The notes below the pieces were generated by a model. The model saw only the letters and a list, made by a program, of their open reading frames with translations, made no database searches and was not told where the DNA came from. Source: Chlorobiota bacterium (GTDB taxonomy: Bacteria > Bacteroidota > Bacteroidia > Bacteroidales > JAADJA01). Taken from it: DNA of 32,340 nucleotides. Made by a program: the position numbers and the translations under genes. The stretch spans positions 65,417 to 97,756 of the forward strand of contig JAADJA010000044.1 in assembly GCA_013151015.1 (NCBI GenBank). Reading direction: 5' to 3'. The stretch's first letter is position 1, and each line of letters opens with the position of its first letter. This document shows positions 8,026 to 15,846 of the stretch, piece after piece.

Positions 8026-8775
8026 ATGCGAAATACATTAATCACAGTTTCGGGAATCGTTCTATTTTCATTTCTCCTTTTTTCATGTTCAAATACCAAA
8101 CAAATGAAATTCGAAGACGTGGCCTTTCACAAAACAATCGGCGATTGTGAAGATGATATCTGTGTAAATATTGAAATTGAATACCTTAAAATGGAGGGGG
8201 ATTCGGAAACTGCCCAAAATTTCAACCATTTGATAGAACAATTCATCTTTCGGAAAATGTCCATTTCGGACGACATCAAAGAATTAACGCCCGAAGAATA
8301 TGTTGCTGGCATTGTCAAGGAGTTCAAATCGTTCAAAACCGAGTTCCCCGATGCAAATACAGGTGGATACGAACAAACCACCAACTGCAAACTCACCTGG
8401 TCGGACGAAAAACTGATTTCGGTGGAACTGCTTACCAGTGTTTATTCGGGTGGGGCACACCCAAGCTATTTGGACGAATTCCTGAACGTGGACCCGAAGA
8501 CCGGAAATGCGATCGACATACTTGGCTTTATTACCGACAAAGAAACTTTTAAGGCTTTTGTGGAAAGCAAGCTTAGGCTAAAACTGGGGATGGGCGAAAA
8601 CGACAAATGGGAAGATTTTACTTTTGTGGATAAATTCATCCTTCCCGAAAATATGGGAATGACCGAAAAAGGGCTGCGCCTGGTGTACAATGAATACGAG
8701 ATTCTGCCCTATTCGGATGGAAAGACCGAGATCCTGATTACCAATGATGAGCTAAAGGATTTCTCAAGTTTTTGA
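8026..8775 (+). CDS. DUF3298/DUF4163-type lipoprotein
   Basis: This is a 249-residue protein. The ATG at 8026 is chosen because it opens a lipoprotein signal (MRNTLITVSGIVLFSFLLFS before Cys21). The open frame extends upstream without any better start. The C-terminal half contains the pattern of the DUF3298/RsiV-like family: LLTSVYSGGAHPSYLDEFLN followed by DPKTG, then a block ending LVYNEYEILPYSDGKTEI. Relatives occur beside peptidoglycan deacetylases or as lysozyme-binding RsiV domains, but no reaction is known for stand-alone copies. It is predicted to be anchored in the periplasm or outer membrane. It is divergent from the pseudoprotease gene, with a shared ~105-bp upstream region. Confidence 0.72.
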   Translation: MRNTLITVSGIVLFSFLLFSCSNTKQMKFEDVAFHKTIGDCEDDICVNIEIEYLKMEGDSETAQNFNHLIEQFIFRKMSISDDIKELTPEEYVAGIVKEFKSFKTEFPDANTGGYEQTTNCKLTWSDEKLISVELLTSVYSGGAHPSYLDEFLNVDPKTGNAIDILGFITDKETFKAFVESKLRLKLGMGENDKWEDFTFVDKFILPENMGMTEKGLRLVYNEYEILPYSDGKTEILITNDELKDFSSF

Positions 8776-8784
8776 TTTGCATCG

Positions 8785-8908
8785 CCGCTTGAAGCTTGCA
8801 ATTTCAAGTATTATGAAGATAGAAAGTTTCTATCTTTCCTATTTCCAAACTGCACTTTATCAGTTGAAAACTGATTGTGTCAGATTCCATCACAGATTAA
8901 TCCTGTGA
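8785..8908 (-). repeat. Composite three-hairpin repeat (family 2), inverted copy
   Basis: Read on the minus strand this copy has the same order as those at 26721 and 27505. Stem A is TCACAG/CTGTGA (8890-8908). Stem B is CAGTT-GAA-AACTG (8861-8873). Then come AGAAACTTT (8823-8831 inverted) and the CTTCAAGCGG end (8785-8794). The loops differ freely, while block order and stems are kept. Confidence 0.65.
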
Positions 8909-8930
8909 AGGGCGGAAGAACCAGATCCGT

Positions 8931-9875
8931 TCAATGGCCAACAATCATTGTTCTTGAAACCATATCATCGGCTAAATTAAAAACAACGAAGTAAATCCCA
9001 CTGGGATAATCAGATATGTCGATAATGATCTTGCCTTCATTTGATTTTTGGAAGGAACCAAAAAACACTTCTTTCCCAATTGAATTAAAAATACGCACAT
9101 CCGTTTTCTCCCCCTTGGAAATAGAAGATTCGACATGGAGTATTTTATTTGCCGGATTTGGGTAAACGCGTATTTTGGGTTCATCGGGGACTTCATTGAC
9201 ACCCAAAAAATCAAAACCACAGTTTTCGGAAGGATCGGCAGTAAAACCATATAGGTATTCACCATTAACTTCAAGGCAATTCATTTCCGGTTGGTGAAAT
9301 GCATCCCAGTAGAATAAATTCGGGAAAGGAGACTTCCATTCACCTACACCTTCTATAACTTGAAGGTCAAAACTACCATACTGCATTATTGATGCAAAGA
9401 AGTAATTTTTTCGTGATTCTCCATTCCATAGCTGTGTTGAGTCAAAAACCGGATTTACTATCAGATAAATACTGTCACCAATATTTGCATAGTCAAAAGC
9501 AGGTAAACTAATAGTGTCCCCAATGTTTACATCAAAATCGTACCCAAGCTTCTCCTGGGTTTCCCCCTGGTAAAGCCTTACAAAGAATATCTTCTTTTTC
9601 CCTGTTTCCTGCCTCATCAGGCAGTGCAATGTCCAGAGGGTATCCTCACTGTTTGGGATTTCAGTGAGCCTGAAAACTTTCTTAAATTGGTTTTCATTTA
9701 CTGTTGTATCTCCCTTAACTGTATATACCACAACATCGTAACCCCCATTTAAGTAATTAAACTCCAATACTGTCCAAAAAGCGTTTTCCTCGGGGAAAGG
9801 GACGTAGTTTTGGGAATGGACAATCGATGATGTTAGAAGAAGTAAGACTGTACTAATTCTTATTGCATTTTTCAT
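8931..9875 (-). CDS. Secreted protein with T9SS type A sorting domain, unknown function
   Basis: This is a 314-residue protein with an N-terminal signal peptide (hydrophobic core at residues 8-20, ending near HSQ). A ~210-residue middle region is unrecognised and rich in Tyr, Phe and acidic residues (YLNGGYDVVVYTVKGDTTV; GDTISLPAFDYANIGDSIY). It ends in a classic sorting domain: IRVYPNPANKILHVE, then DISDYPSGIYFVVF. It should be exported through T9SS to the surface. It starts 13 bp after the end of the BtpA-family gene on the same strand, so it may be cotranscribed, although the functional link is unclear. Confidence 0.85.
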   Translation of the reverse strand: MKNAIRISTVLLLLTSSIVHSQNYVPFPEENAFWTVLEFNYLNGGYDVVVYTVKGDTTVNENQFKKVFRLTEIPNSEDTLWTLHCLMRQETGKKKIFFVRLYQGETQEKLGYDFDVNIGDTISLPAFDYANIGDSIYLIVNPVFDSTQLWNGESRKNYFFASIMQYGSFDLQVIEGVGEWKSPFPNLFYWDAFHQPEMNCLEVNGEYLYGFTADPSENCGFDFLGVNEVPDEPKIRVYPNPANKILHVESSISKGEKTDVRIFNSIGKEVFFGSFQKSNEGKIIIDISDYPSGIYFVVFNLADDMVSRTMIVGH

Positions 9876-9888
9876 ATTTTAAAACGTT

Positions 9889-10674
9889 TTATAATTTCCC
9901 CATAAAACCTTTCACCCTGGCCTCGTCCACCGTGTTCATTGCTTTCCCTTCTTTCTTAAAATAACTGCCAACGATAAAACCATCGGCTGTTTCAGACAAG
10001 GTTTTTATGTTATCGGGATTCACGCCACTGCCCAGCAGGATGGGAAGGTTTGTGTTCTGCCTCACCTTTTCAATATCGGCTGAACGGGTTGGCCGTCCGG
10101 TTCCTTCACCTGAAACAATGATTGCATTGGCCAGGCCACGGTCTGACAAATCGCGGGTTTCGGCTTCTAATCCACGCTTGCCCAAAGGTGAAGCATGTTT
10201 CACGTCCACATCGGCAAAAACGAGCACATCCGATTTCAAGTTTGCCCGCAAGCGCAATGTTTCATGGGCTTTCCCATGGATCAGGCCCTGATCGGTAACC
10301 GCAGAACCGGTATGGATATTCACCCGGATAAATTGGGTTTGCGTTGCAACGGCAATGGCCATCGCCGATTGGGCATCGTTCCTAAGTGCATTTACACCAA
10401 TTGGCCCCGGAAATACATTCCTTATTTCACGGATTACGGCGGTCATTGCCGCAATGGTTTCGGGTGGAAGTTTTTCGGGATAAAAAGGCATGTCCCTGAA
10501 ATTCTCCACAATAAGGCCATCCACATTGTACTTTTTAAAAATCGCAACCTCCTGTAAAGCGGTTTCAAAAACGTTCACCATTTCCCCTTCATAAAGCGGT
10601 GCCCCGGGAAGGGGCATTAAATGGATACAGGCAATTATCGGTTTCGGGCTTGTAAAAATATCCTTATAGTTCAT
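9889..10674 (-). CDS. BtpA/SgcQ-family TIM-barrel protein
   Basis: This is a 261-residue cytoplasmic protein of the BtpA family: IACIHLMPLPGAP at the start, DGLIVENFRDMPF, GVNALRNDAQSAMAIA, FIRVNIHTGSAVTDQGLI, VFADVDVKHASPLG, and the phosphate-binding-like end LPILLGSGVNPDN with DGFIVGSYFKK. The cyanobacterial member BtpA affects photosystem I accumulation, and SgcQ lies in a sugar gene cluster. In non-photosynthetic bacteria the role is unknown. The fold and the GSGV phosphate loop suggest a sugar- or nucleotide-phosphate substrate. TAATTTTG at 10698-10691 (minus strand) could be its -7 box, 16 bp before the start codon. Confidence 0.85.
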   Translation of the reverse strand: MNYKDIFTSPKPIIACIHLMPLPGAPLYEGEMVNVFETALQEVAIFKKYNVDGLIVENFRDMPFYPEKLPPETIAAMTAVIREIRNVFPGPIGVNALRNDAQSAMAIAVATQTQFIRVNIHTGSAVTDQGLIHGKAHETLRLRANLKSDVLVFADVDVKHASPLGKRGLEAETRDLSDRGLANAIIVSGEGTGRPTRSADIEKVRQNTNLPILLGSGVNPDNIKTLSETADGFIVGSYFKKEGKAMNTVDEARVKGFMGKL

Positions 10675-10690
10675 CGACAGCTTTTTGTGT

Positions 10691-10698
10691 CAAAATTA
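10691..10698 (-). promoter_or_regulatory. -7 box candidate for the BtpA-family gene
   Basis: TAATTTTG on the minus strand matches TAnnTTTG 16 bp before the start codon. No -33 element is seen at the usual distance. Confidence 0.4.
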
Positions 10699-10724
10699 GG
10701 AAAATTATACTATCACGGAACAGC

Positions 10725-10764
10725 TCTGCAAAACTTCCAGCGGTCTGTTGCAAGCTGCCCGTCC
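10725..10764 (+). repeat. Partial copy of the end block of repeat family 2
   Basis: The blocks AACTTCCAGCGG and TTGCAAGCTGCC match the distal end of the copy at 26842-26866 (AACTTCAACCGG, then TTGAGCTGCC). The stem A and B blocks are absent. The partial copy ends about 65 bp before the IS3 remnant. Confidence 0.4.
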
Positions 10765-10830
10765 TTCACCATCACGGCAATAGGGGCGGCCACTTTCCAA
10801 AAACCCAGTACTGTCATGGGTGTATTATCC

Positions 10831-11311
10831 TGATATAGGTTGACCTTTTTTTATAATTATTTACCATTTTCAAAGCTCGCAAAAAAGTTATTTCCGAATT
10901 TTTTTTGGTCTTTTTAATTGACCAAAAAATTCAGAATAAATTTTAAGCTTTTGGTATGTTTTTAAATATGATTGCAATTTACTAATTTTTTAATTGTTTT
11001 AGATTTTTTTTATTTCTTCTGTATGATTTGTATTCTAAGTCAGGATTTAAATGTACTTCAGATGGTTTTCTAAGTTCTAAACTCAAATGAGTTCTTAGGT
11101 TGTTATATATGTATTCAGCCTGAACGATCATTTTTTCTGCTAATTCAGTATTCTTAATTGTTTGTTTTAATCCATATTCATATTTTAGGGTTCTATTAAT
11201 ACGTTCAGCCACAGCGTTTTCATATGGGTCATATTGTTCAATCATGCTCATTGTTATTCCATTTGATTCTGCAAATTCTGTGTACCTAGTATTGCAATAT
11301 TGAAACCCCAA
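10831..11311 (-). mobile_element. Truncated IS3-family insertion sequence
   Basis: The 3' end of an IS3-family element survives. The likely terminal inverted repeat begins TGATATAGGTTGACC at 10831. An A/T-rich hairpin TTTTTTTTGGTC/GACCAAAAAA lies at about 10901-10929. The C-terminal part of the transposase follows to about 11311. The element stops abruptly where a palindromic repeat (11314-11357) begins, so the 5' half and OrfA are missing. It is no longer able to transpose on its own. Confidence 0.75.
10982..11311 (-). pseudogene. IS3-family transposase OrfB, C-terminal fragment
   Basis: The frame gives GFQYCNTRYTEFAESNGI, then MSMIEQYDPYENAVAERINR, then YNNLRTHLSLELRKPSEVH. These are the end of the rve integrase core with the third catalytic Glu (ENAVAER) of the DDE triad, plus the usual YN-x-R-x-H-L-S-L tail. 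The two catalytic Asp residues and the helix-turn-helix OrfA are absent. The sequence upstream of GFQYC no longer encodes the family's H-S-D-R-G, which places the break at about 11311. Confidence 0.85.
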
Positions 11312-11313
11312 TT

Positions 11314-11357
11314 GGCGCAAGTCTGACGGGGAGCATTGCAGGTAAGGGACTTGTGCC
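11314..11357 (-). repeat. 44-bp palindromic repeat (family 3) at the IS break
   Basis: The arms GGCGCAAGTC (11314-11323) and GACTTGTGCC (11348-11357) pair with one mismatch. Read on the minus strand it matches the element at 31828-31870, whose arms are GGCACAAGTC and GACTTGCGCC. At both loci a family 1 hairpin precedes it. Confidence 0.7.
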
Positions 11358-11435
11358 TTGCTTTGTGGCAGTTACTTCGTTTTGTCCCTCCCCCTATGTT
11401 CAAGATTTGCAATCCGGTTACCGCTTATTTCCCTC

Positions 11436-11482
11436 AACCTTCCGGGTCGCCACCACTTTGGCCTGCTTCGACCCAAAAGGTT
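11436..11482 (-). repeat. Family 1 hairpin repeat, inverted copy
   Basis: On the minus strand the arms are AACCTTTTGGGTC and GACCCGGAAGGTT, with a loop beginning GAAGCAGGCC. They are identical to the arms of the second copy at 31731. The rest of 11358-11719 has no gene that I can support. The open frames on the plus strand run through this repeat. A possible -7 box TAGGTTTG is at 11620-11627. Confidence 0.8.
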
Positions 11483-11719
11483 TGGATTGCCCTTCCGCCA
11501 AATGTTAAGGATTTCCGAATCTCAAACCATTATTTTAAGGGGCTGCAATCCGCTTTCCCTAAAAACCTTTATCTTTACCCAACAAAACAAATAGTTTTTT
11601 AAACTGGTACGCAAATCAATAGGTTTGCATTGCACATAGTGTAGCCGGGAGACTACTTTTAGAGGGAACTCATATTGCATATCAAGCTTGAAACCTAAAA
11701 TCAATTAAAATCAAACAAC

Positions 11720-14700
11720 ATGAAAAGAACGAAGAAAATATTATTTACCAGCCTCGTGCTATTTCTTATACTGACAACCTCCACAAGAACGAATGCACAA
11801 TCAACTGAAAAAGTAAAAGTCAGCAAAAACACCTTTGGTGCCATTGAGGCCAGGCACATCGGCCCAGCTACCATGAGCGGCAGGATAGCTGCCATTGATG
11901 CCGTTCAGTCCGATCCCAGGATTATTTATGTGGGCAGTGCCAGCGGCGGATTGTGGAAAAGCAAAAACGGGGGCGTGCAGTTCAAGGCCATTTTCGATAA
12001 ATACTGCCAGGCAATCGGTGCAGTCACAATCGACCAAAAGCATCCCGATACGGTTTGGGCGGGGACAGGGGAAATCTGGACACGGAACAGCACTTCTGTT
12101 GGCGATGGCATTTACAAAACCACCGATGGTGGCGAAAACTGGAAGAAAATGGGATTGGAAAATACCGAACGCATCGGCAAAATAATTATCCATCCCAAAA
12201 ACCCGGATATCGTTTATGTGGCTGCCCTTGGACATATTTGGAACGCCAACAGGGAAAGAGGCGTTTTTAAAACAACCGACGGTGGCAAAAACTGGGAGAA
12301 AGTCCTTTATGTGGATGAAAATACCGGTTGCACCAGTCTTGCCATCGACCCGCAAGATCCGCGTATCCTTTATGCGGCCATGTGGGAATTCCGCCGTACG
12401 CCCTATTCGTTTCATTCGGGTGGACAAGGATGTGCTTTGTACAAATCCACTGATGGAGGTGCAGAATGGGGGAAAATCCACAATGGCCTTCCCGAAGGGG
12501 AGCTTGGAAGGATAGCCGTGAGCATTTCACCCGTTGACCCAAACATTGTTTATGCTTTGGTGGAATCCAAGAAATCGGCCTTGTACCGATCAGAAGACAA
12601 AGGGGAAAGCTGGGAAATGGTGAACAAAACCACCAGCATGGGCGCAAGGCCTTTTTACTTTTCAAATATCATCACCGATCCTGTAGATACTAACCTGATT
12701 TACAAACCAGGATATTATCTTGAATACAGCGATAACGGAGGTAAAAATTTCAGGCCGACCTATGTTACCGGAGGAAGGGTCCATGGTGATCTGCATGCGC
12801 TCTGGATCAGCAAAAAAGACAACAACCTGTTGTACCTTGGAACCGATGGCGGACTGTATGTTTCCAACGACAAGGGCAGCTCGTGGCGCTTTTTCCGCAA
12901 CCTGCCCGTTTCGCAATTCTACCGAGTTTCGGTTGACAATAAAAAGCCTTACAACGTTTATGGCGGATTGCAGGACAATGGTTCATGGTACGCACCTTCT
13001 AAAAGCCCAAGCGGCATCCAAAACCGCAACTGGACAAGCGTGGGCGGCGGTGACGGTTTTTATGTTTTTGCCGATAAATATGACGACAATATTGTTTACT
13101 GGCAATACCAGGGCGGGCATATTTACAGGAAATTCATGGACACCAAAGAATCTAAGGACATCCGTCCGTACGAAAATGAAGGGGAAAATAAATTGCGTTT
13201 CAACTGGAACACGCCAGTAGCTTTCAGTCCGACAAAAGATGTGATGTACGTGGGCGCACAATACCTGTTTCGCACGACCGACAAAGGGGACAACTGGGAA
13301 CAAATTTCCCCCGACCTCACCACCAATGACCCTGAAAAACAAAAACAGGAAGAAAGTGGAGGCATCACCATTGACAATTCCACCGCCGAAAACCATTGCA
13401 GTATTTTCGCCATCAGCGAATCACCTAAGGATGCCAACGTAATTTGGGCCGGGACCGATGACGGCAATTTGCAAATGACGAAAGATGGCGGGAAAAACTG
13501 GACAAATGTTGTAGAAAATATCGACAGTTTGCCAGCCCATACCTGGGTTTCGGGGATTACCGCAAGCCGTTATGATGAAGCCACTGCTTTCGTTACTTTC
13601 GATGGCCACCGTACCGGCGACATGAAACCCTATTTGTTCAAGACAACGGACTTTGGGGAGACATGGGAATCCATAACGGACAAAAACATAAAGGGCTATT
13701 GTTATGAAATGATCGAAGATACGGAAATGCCGGGGCTTTTGTTTCTCGGGACAGAATCCGGCCTGTTTGTTTCCATTGATGGCGGGCAGGTTTGGTCGCA
13801 ATTTAAAGGGAAACTGCCCAATGTTTCCGTCCGCGACCTTGTGATCCAGGAGAGGGAAAACGACCTTGTCCTTGGCACACACGGAAGGGGCATTATGATT
13901 ATTGACGATATTACGCCACTTCGGCAATTATCGAAGGAAACCCTGCAACAAGATGTTGCTTTTCTGAAATCGAGGCCTTACAAAGTGGGGTATCTTGGTT
14001 GGGAAATGGGCTTGACGGGCGATGATGAATTTGTGGGTTCCAATCCGCCGGGCGCTTCCATTATTTCCTATTACCTGAAAAAACGCCATATCTTTGGTGA
14101 AATGCACCTTGAGATATACAATGAAGATGGTGAAAAAATAAAGGAGCTCCCTGCCGGAAAACGAAAAGGGATAAACCGTGTTCCATGGCATATGCGCATG
14201 AAACCGCCCAAAGTGCCACGCTCCCCCTTAATGGCTTTCCAGGCAATGTACGGCCCATCTTACCCGCCCGGCGAATACACCGTGAAGATGATAAAAAAGG
14301 ACACCGTCTTTGAATCCACGATCAAGGTGGTTTATGATGAGACCATCCCCCACTCCACCGCCGACCGCGATGCCCGTTTAATAACCCTGATGAAAGCCTA
14401 TAACCTTTTGCAGGACCTGGCTTATTTAGACAAACTGATTACGGTAGCCGGTGAGCAGGCCAAAGAAAAATCGGCGAAAGCAAACAACAAGTCCCTCGGG
14501 AAAAAGCTGACCAATATTTCCAAAAAAATGGAACTGCGCCATAAAGAACTTGCGGCCACCACGGCCACGGGCGCCATTACCGGAGAAGAAAAGCTGCGTG
14601 AAAAAATCGGGAATATTTACAGTGCGGTCTTGGGGTACCAGGGAAAACCCACCCAATCCCAAATTGACAGGTTAAGCAACCTCACTACCGAATACAATGC

Positions 14701-14827
14701 CCACAAACAATGGATGGACAGCTTTATGGAAAACGACATCCCTGTTTTGAACAAAGAACTGGGAAAAGAAGAAACCCCGGGATTTACATTTATTTCAAAG
14801 GAAGAGTTTTTGAAGGAAGAAAAATAG
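11720..14827 (+). CDS. Secreted VPS10/Asp-box (BNR) beta-propeller protein, 'glycosyl hydrolase'-annotated type
   Basis: This is a 1035-residue exported protein: signal peptide in the first ~27 residues (ILFTSLVLFLILTTS, ending TNAQS). At least eight Asp-box motifs of the S/T-x-D-x-G-x-x-W form follow, including TTDGGENW, TTDGGKNW, STDGGAEW, SEDKGESW, SNDKGSSW, TKDGGKNW and TTDFGETW. These indicate one or two sortilin/VPS10-like propellers over about residues 40-730. The last ~300 residues are a different domain (VPWHMRMKPP, YGPSYPPGEYTVKM) ending in a helical, probably coiled region. Homologues are common in Bacteroidota and often labelled glycosyl hydrolase, but Asp-boxes alone do not prove glycosidase activity. 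No T9SS sorting domain is present, so it is probably periplasmic. It is convergent with the M15 peptidase gene, 32 bp apart. Confidence 0.85.
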   Translation: MKRTKKILFTSLVLFLILTTSTRTNAQSTEKVKVSKNTFGAIEARHIGPATMSGRIAAIDAVQSDPRIIYVGSASGGLWKSKNGGVQFKAIFDKYCQAIGAVTIDQKHPDTVWAGTGEIWTRNSTSVGDGIYKTTDGGENWKKMGLENTERIGKIIIHPKNPDIVYVAALGHIWNANRERGVFKTTDGGKNWEKVLYVDENTGCTSLAIDPQDPRILYAAMWEFRRTPYSFHSGGQGCALYKSTDGGAEWGKIHNGLPEGELGRIAVSISPVDPNIVYALVESKKSALYRSEDKGESWEMVNKTTSMGARPFYFSNIITDPVDTNLIYKPGYYLEYSDNGGKNFRPTYVTGGRVHGDLHALWISKKDNNLLYLGTDGGLYVSNDKGSSWRFFRNLPVSQFYRVSVDNKKPYNVYGGLQDNGSWYAPSKSPSGIQNRNWTSVGGGDGFYVFADKYDDNIVYWQYQGGHIYRKFMDTKESKDIRPYENEGENKLRFNWNTPVAFSPTKDVMYVGAQYLFRTTDKGDNWEQISPDLTTNDPEKQKQEESGGITIDNSTAENHCSIFAISESPKDANVIWAGTDDGNLQMTKDGGKNWTNVVENIDSLPAHTWVSGITASRYDEATAFVTFDGHRTGDMKPYLFKTTDFGETWESITDKNIKGYCYEMIEDTEMPGLLFLGTESGLFVSIDGGQVWSQFKGKLPNVSVRDLVIQERENDLVLGTHGRGIMIIDDITPLRQLSKETLQQDVAFLKSRPYKVGYLGWEMGLTGDDEFVGSNPPGASIISYYLKKRHIFGEMHLEIYNEDGEKIKELPAGKRKGINRVPWHMRMKPPKVPRSPLMAFQAMYGPSYPPGEYTVKMIKKDTVFESTIKVVYDETIPHSTADRDARLITLMKAYNLLQDLAYLDKLITVAGEQAKEKSAKANNKSLGKKLTNISKKMELRHKELAATTATGAITGEEKLREKIGNIYSAVLGYQGKPTQSQIDRLSNLTTEYNAHKQWMDSFMENDIPVLNKELGKEETPGFTFISKEEFLKEEK

Positions 14828-14859
14828 TTTGATTCCTGACATTGAATACCTAACTGCCT

Positions 14860-15795
14860 TTACCACCTCGCCTTATACCCCCGTGTATCCACATGGATAA
14901 AATAGGTGTGGGCCGAGTTTTTATTGTATTTCCCCAGGCCACCGATCAAATGCTCATTGTCGGGGTCATTGTCATAGCGGCCGATGATTTTATGCAATAC
15001 CTCGGCATCGGTCATGGAATGTCTTCCATCGTGGTCAAGGTCGTCGATAACACCATCATGGTTTTCGTCCACATAAATATCGGCAGCATCACCATATATA
15101 TGCCGGCTGTTTTTCACATTGCCGATTGATTTGTTATAATATGGTGTCCTATACCCGCTCATCACAAAAAGCGTTTTGGCCTTCACACCCTCTTTATTTA
15201 GTTCACTCACTAAAAACTCCAGTTTCGCAAGTAATTTAGGATTAAGGATCAAATATTTTGGCCATTCCGATTCTTGCTTGCACAAAAACTGTTTCAACTG
15301 AAAATGCGACGTGATAAAAATATCCTTGTTTTCTTCCGTCACCTCTATCATCCCTTGCGGTTTCTTATAATTGCTTTTCCCTTTATAACCTTCTTCCGGA
15401 TATGAACCAATGCGGTACCCGTTCAGGTACTCCCCTTTCATATTGCTCAATGGTTCCAAAACAAAAACAGTGACAACCACCGATTGATCCGTGGTTTTAT
15501 TGGTAATAGCGAGTCGGTCGTCGCCACTTATTTCAGGGGCAGTATAAGCCCATTGCCCGCCCCCTTTTCTTTTTACGCTCCCTTTTTCGGCAAATACCTC
15601 AATATTATAAGGATCTGCGGATTCCACATCAAACCGAATTGTCTTTCCCGGCATTACCGTTTGGAAAAACCTCTGGAAATGGATTGTGTCACAATCCTGG
15701 AACTTTACCGCAAAACCTGCTTCTTCGGCCAAAACCCCCTTTGGCAAAAGAGCCAAAAACAGAAAACTTATTGTCAAAAAAATATTATTTCGCAT
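14860..15795 (-). CDS. Periplasmic M15-family peptidase (D-Ala-D-Ala carboxypeptidase-like)
   Basis: This is a 311-residue exported protein. After a signal peptide (to about residue 23) comes a ~100-residue beta-rich region, then a Peptidase M15_3/YcbK-like domain from about residue 155 to the end. The zinc-site residues are visible: SRHIYGDAADI (His232, Asp239) and FIHVDTRG (His301). VMSGYRTPYYN is the conserved strand before them. An insert DENHDGVIDDLDHDGR directly follows the HxxGxAxD motif and looks like an EF-hand calcium loop. The enzyme should cut peptidoglycan cross-links or stem peptides. It lies 51 bp downstream of the L,D-transpeptidase gene on the same strand, so the two form a cell-wall operon. 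Confidence 0.85.
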   Translation of the reverse strand: MRNNIFLTISFLFLALLPKGVLAEEAGFAVKFQDCDTIHFQRFFQTVMPGKTIRFDVESADPYNIEVFAEKGSVKRKGGGQWAYTAPEISGDDRLAITNKTTDQSVVVTVFVLEPLSNMKGEYLNGYRIGSYPEEGYKGKSNYKKPQGMIEVTEENKDIFITSHFQLKQFLCKQESEWPKYLILNPKLLAKLEFLVSELNKEGVKAKTLFVMSGYRTPYYNKSIGNVKNSRHIYGDAADIYVDENHDGVIDDLDHDGRHSMTDAEVLHKIIGRYDNDPDNEHLIGGLGKYNKNSAHTYFIHVDTRGYKARW

Positions 15796-15846
15796 AGGTT
15801 AAATATTATTTGGAACATACACAATCCTTGGCCAAAACAAGGCAAC

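Noticed and set aside
10714-10833. Minus-strand frame MTVLGFWKVAAPIAVMVKDG.. next to the IS3 remnant
   Set aside because: Its last third overlaps the partial family 2 repeat block, the remainder is about 20 codons, and no upstream part exists across the IS. Not supported as a gene.
11336-11602. Plus-strand open frames of 78-88 codons before the VPS10-like gene
   Set aside because: They run through the inverted family 1 hairpin and the family 3 palindrome, so the openness follows from repeat sequence.
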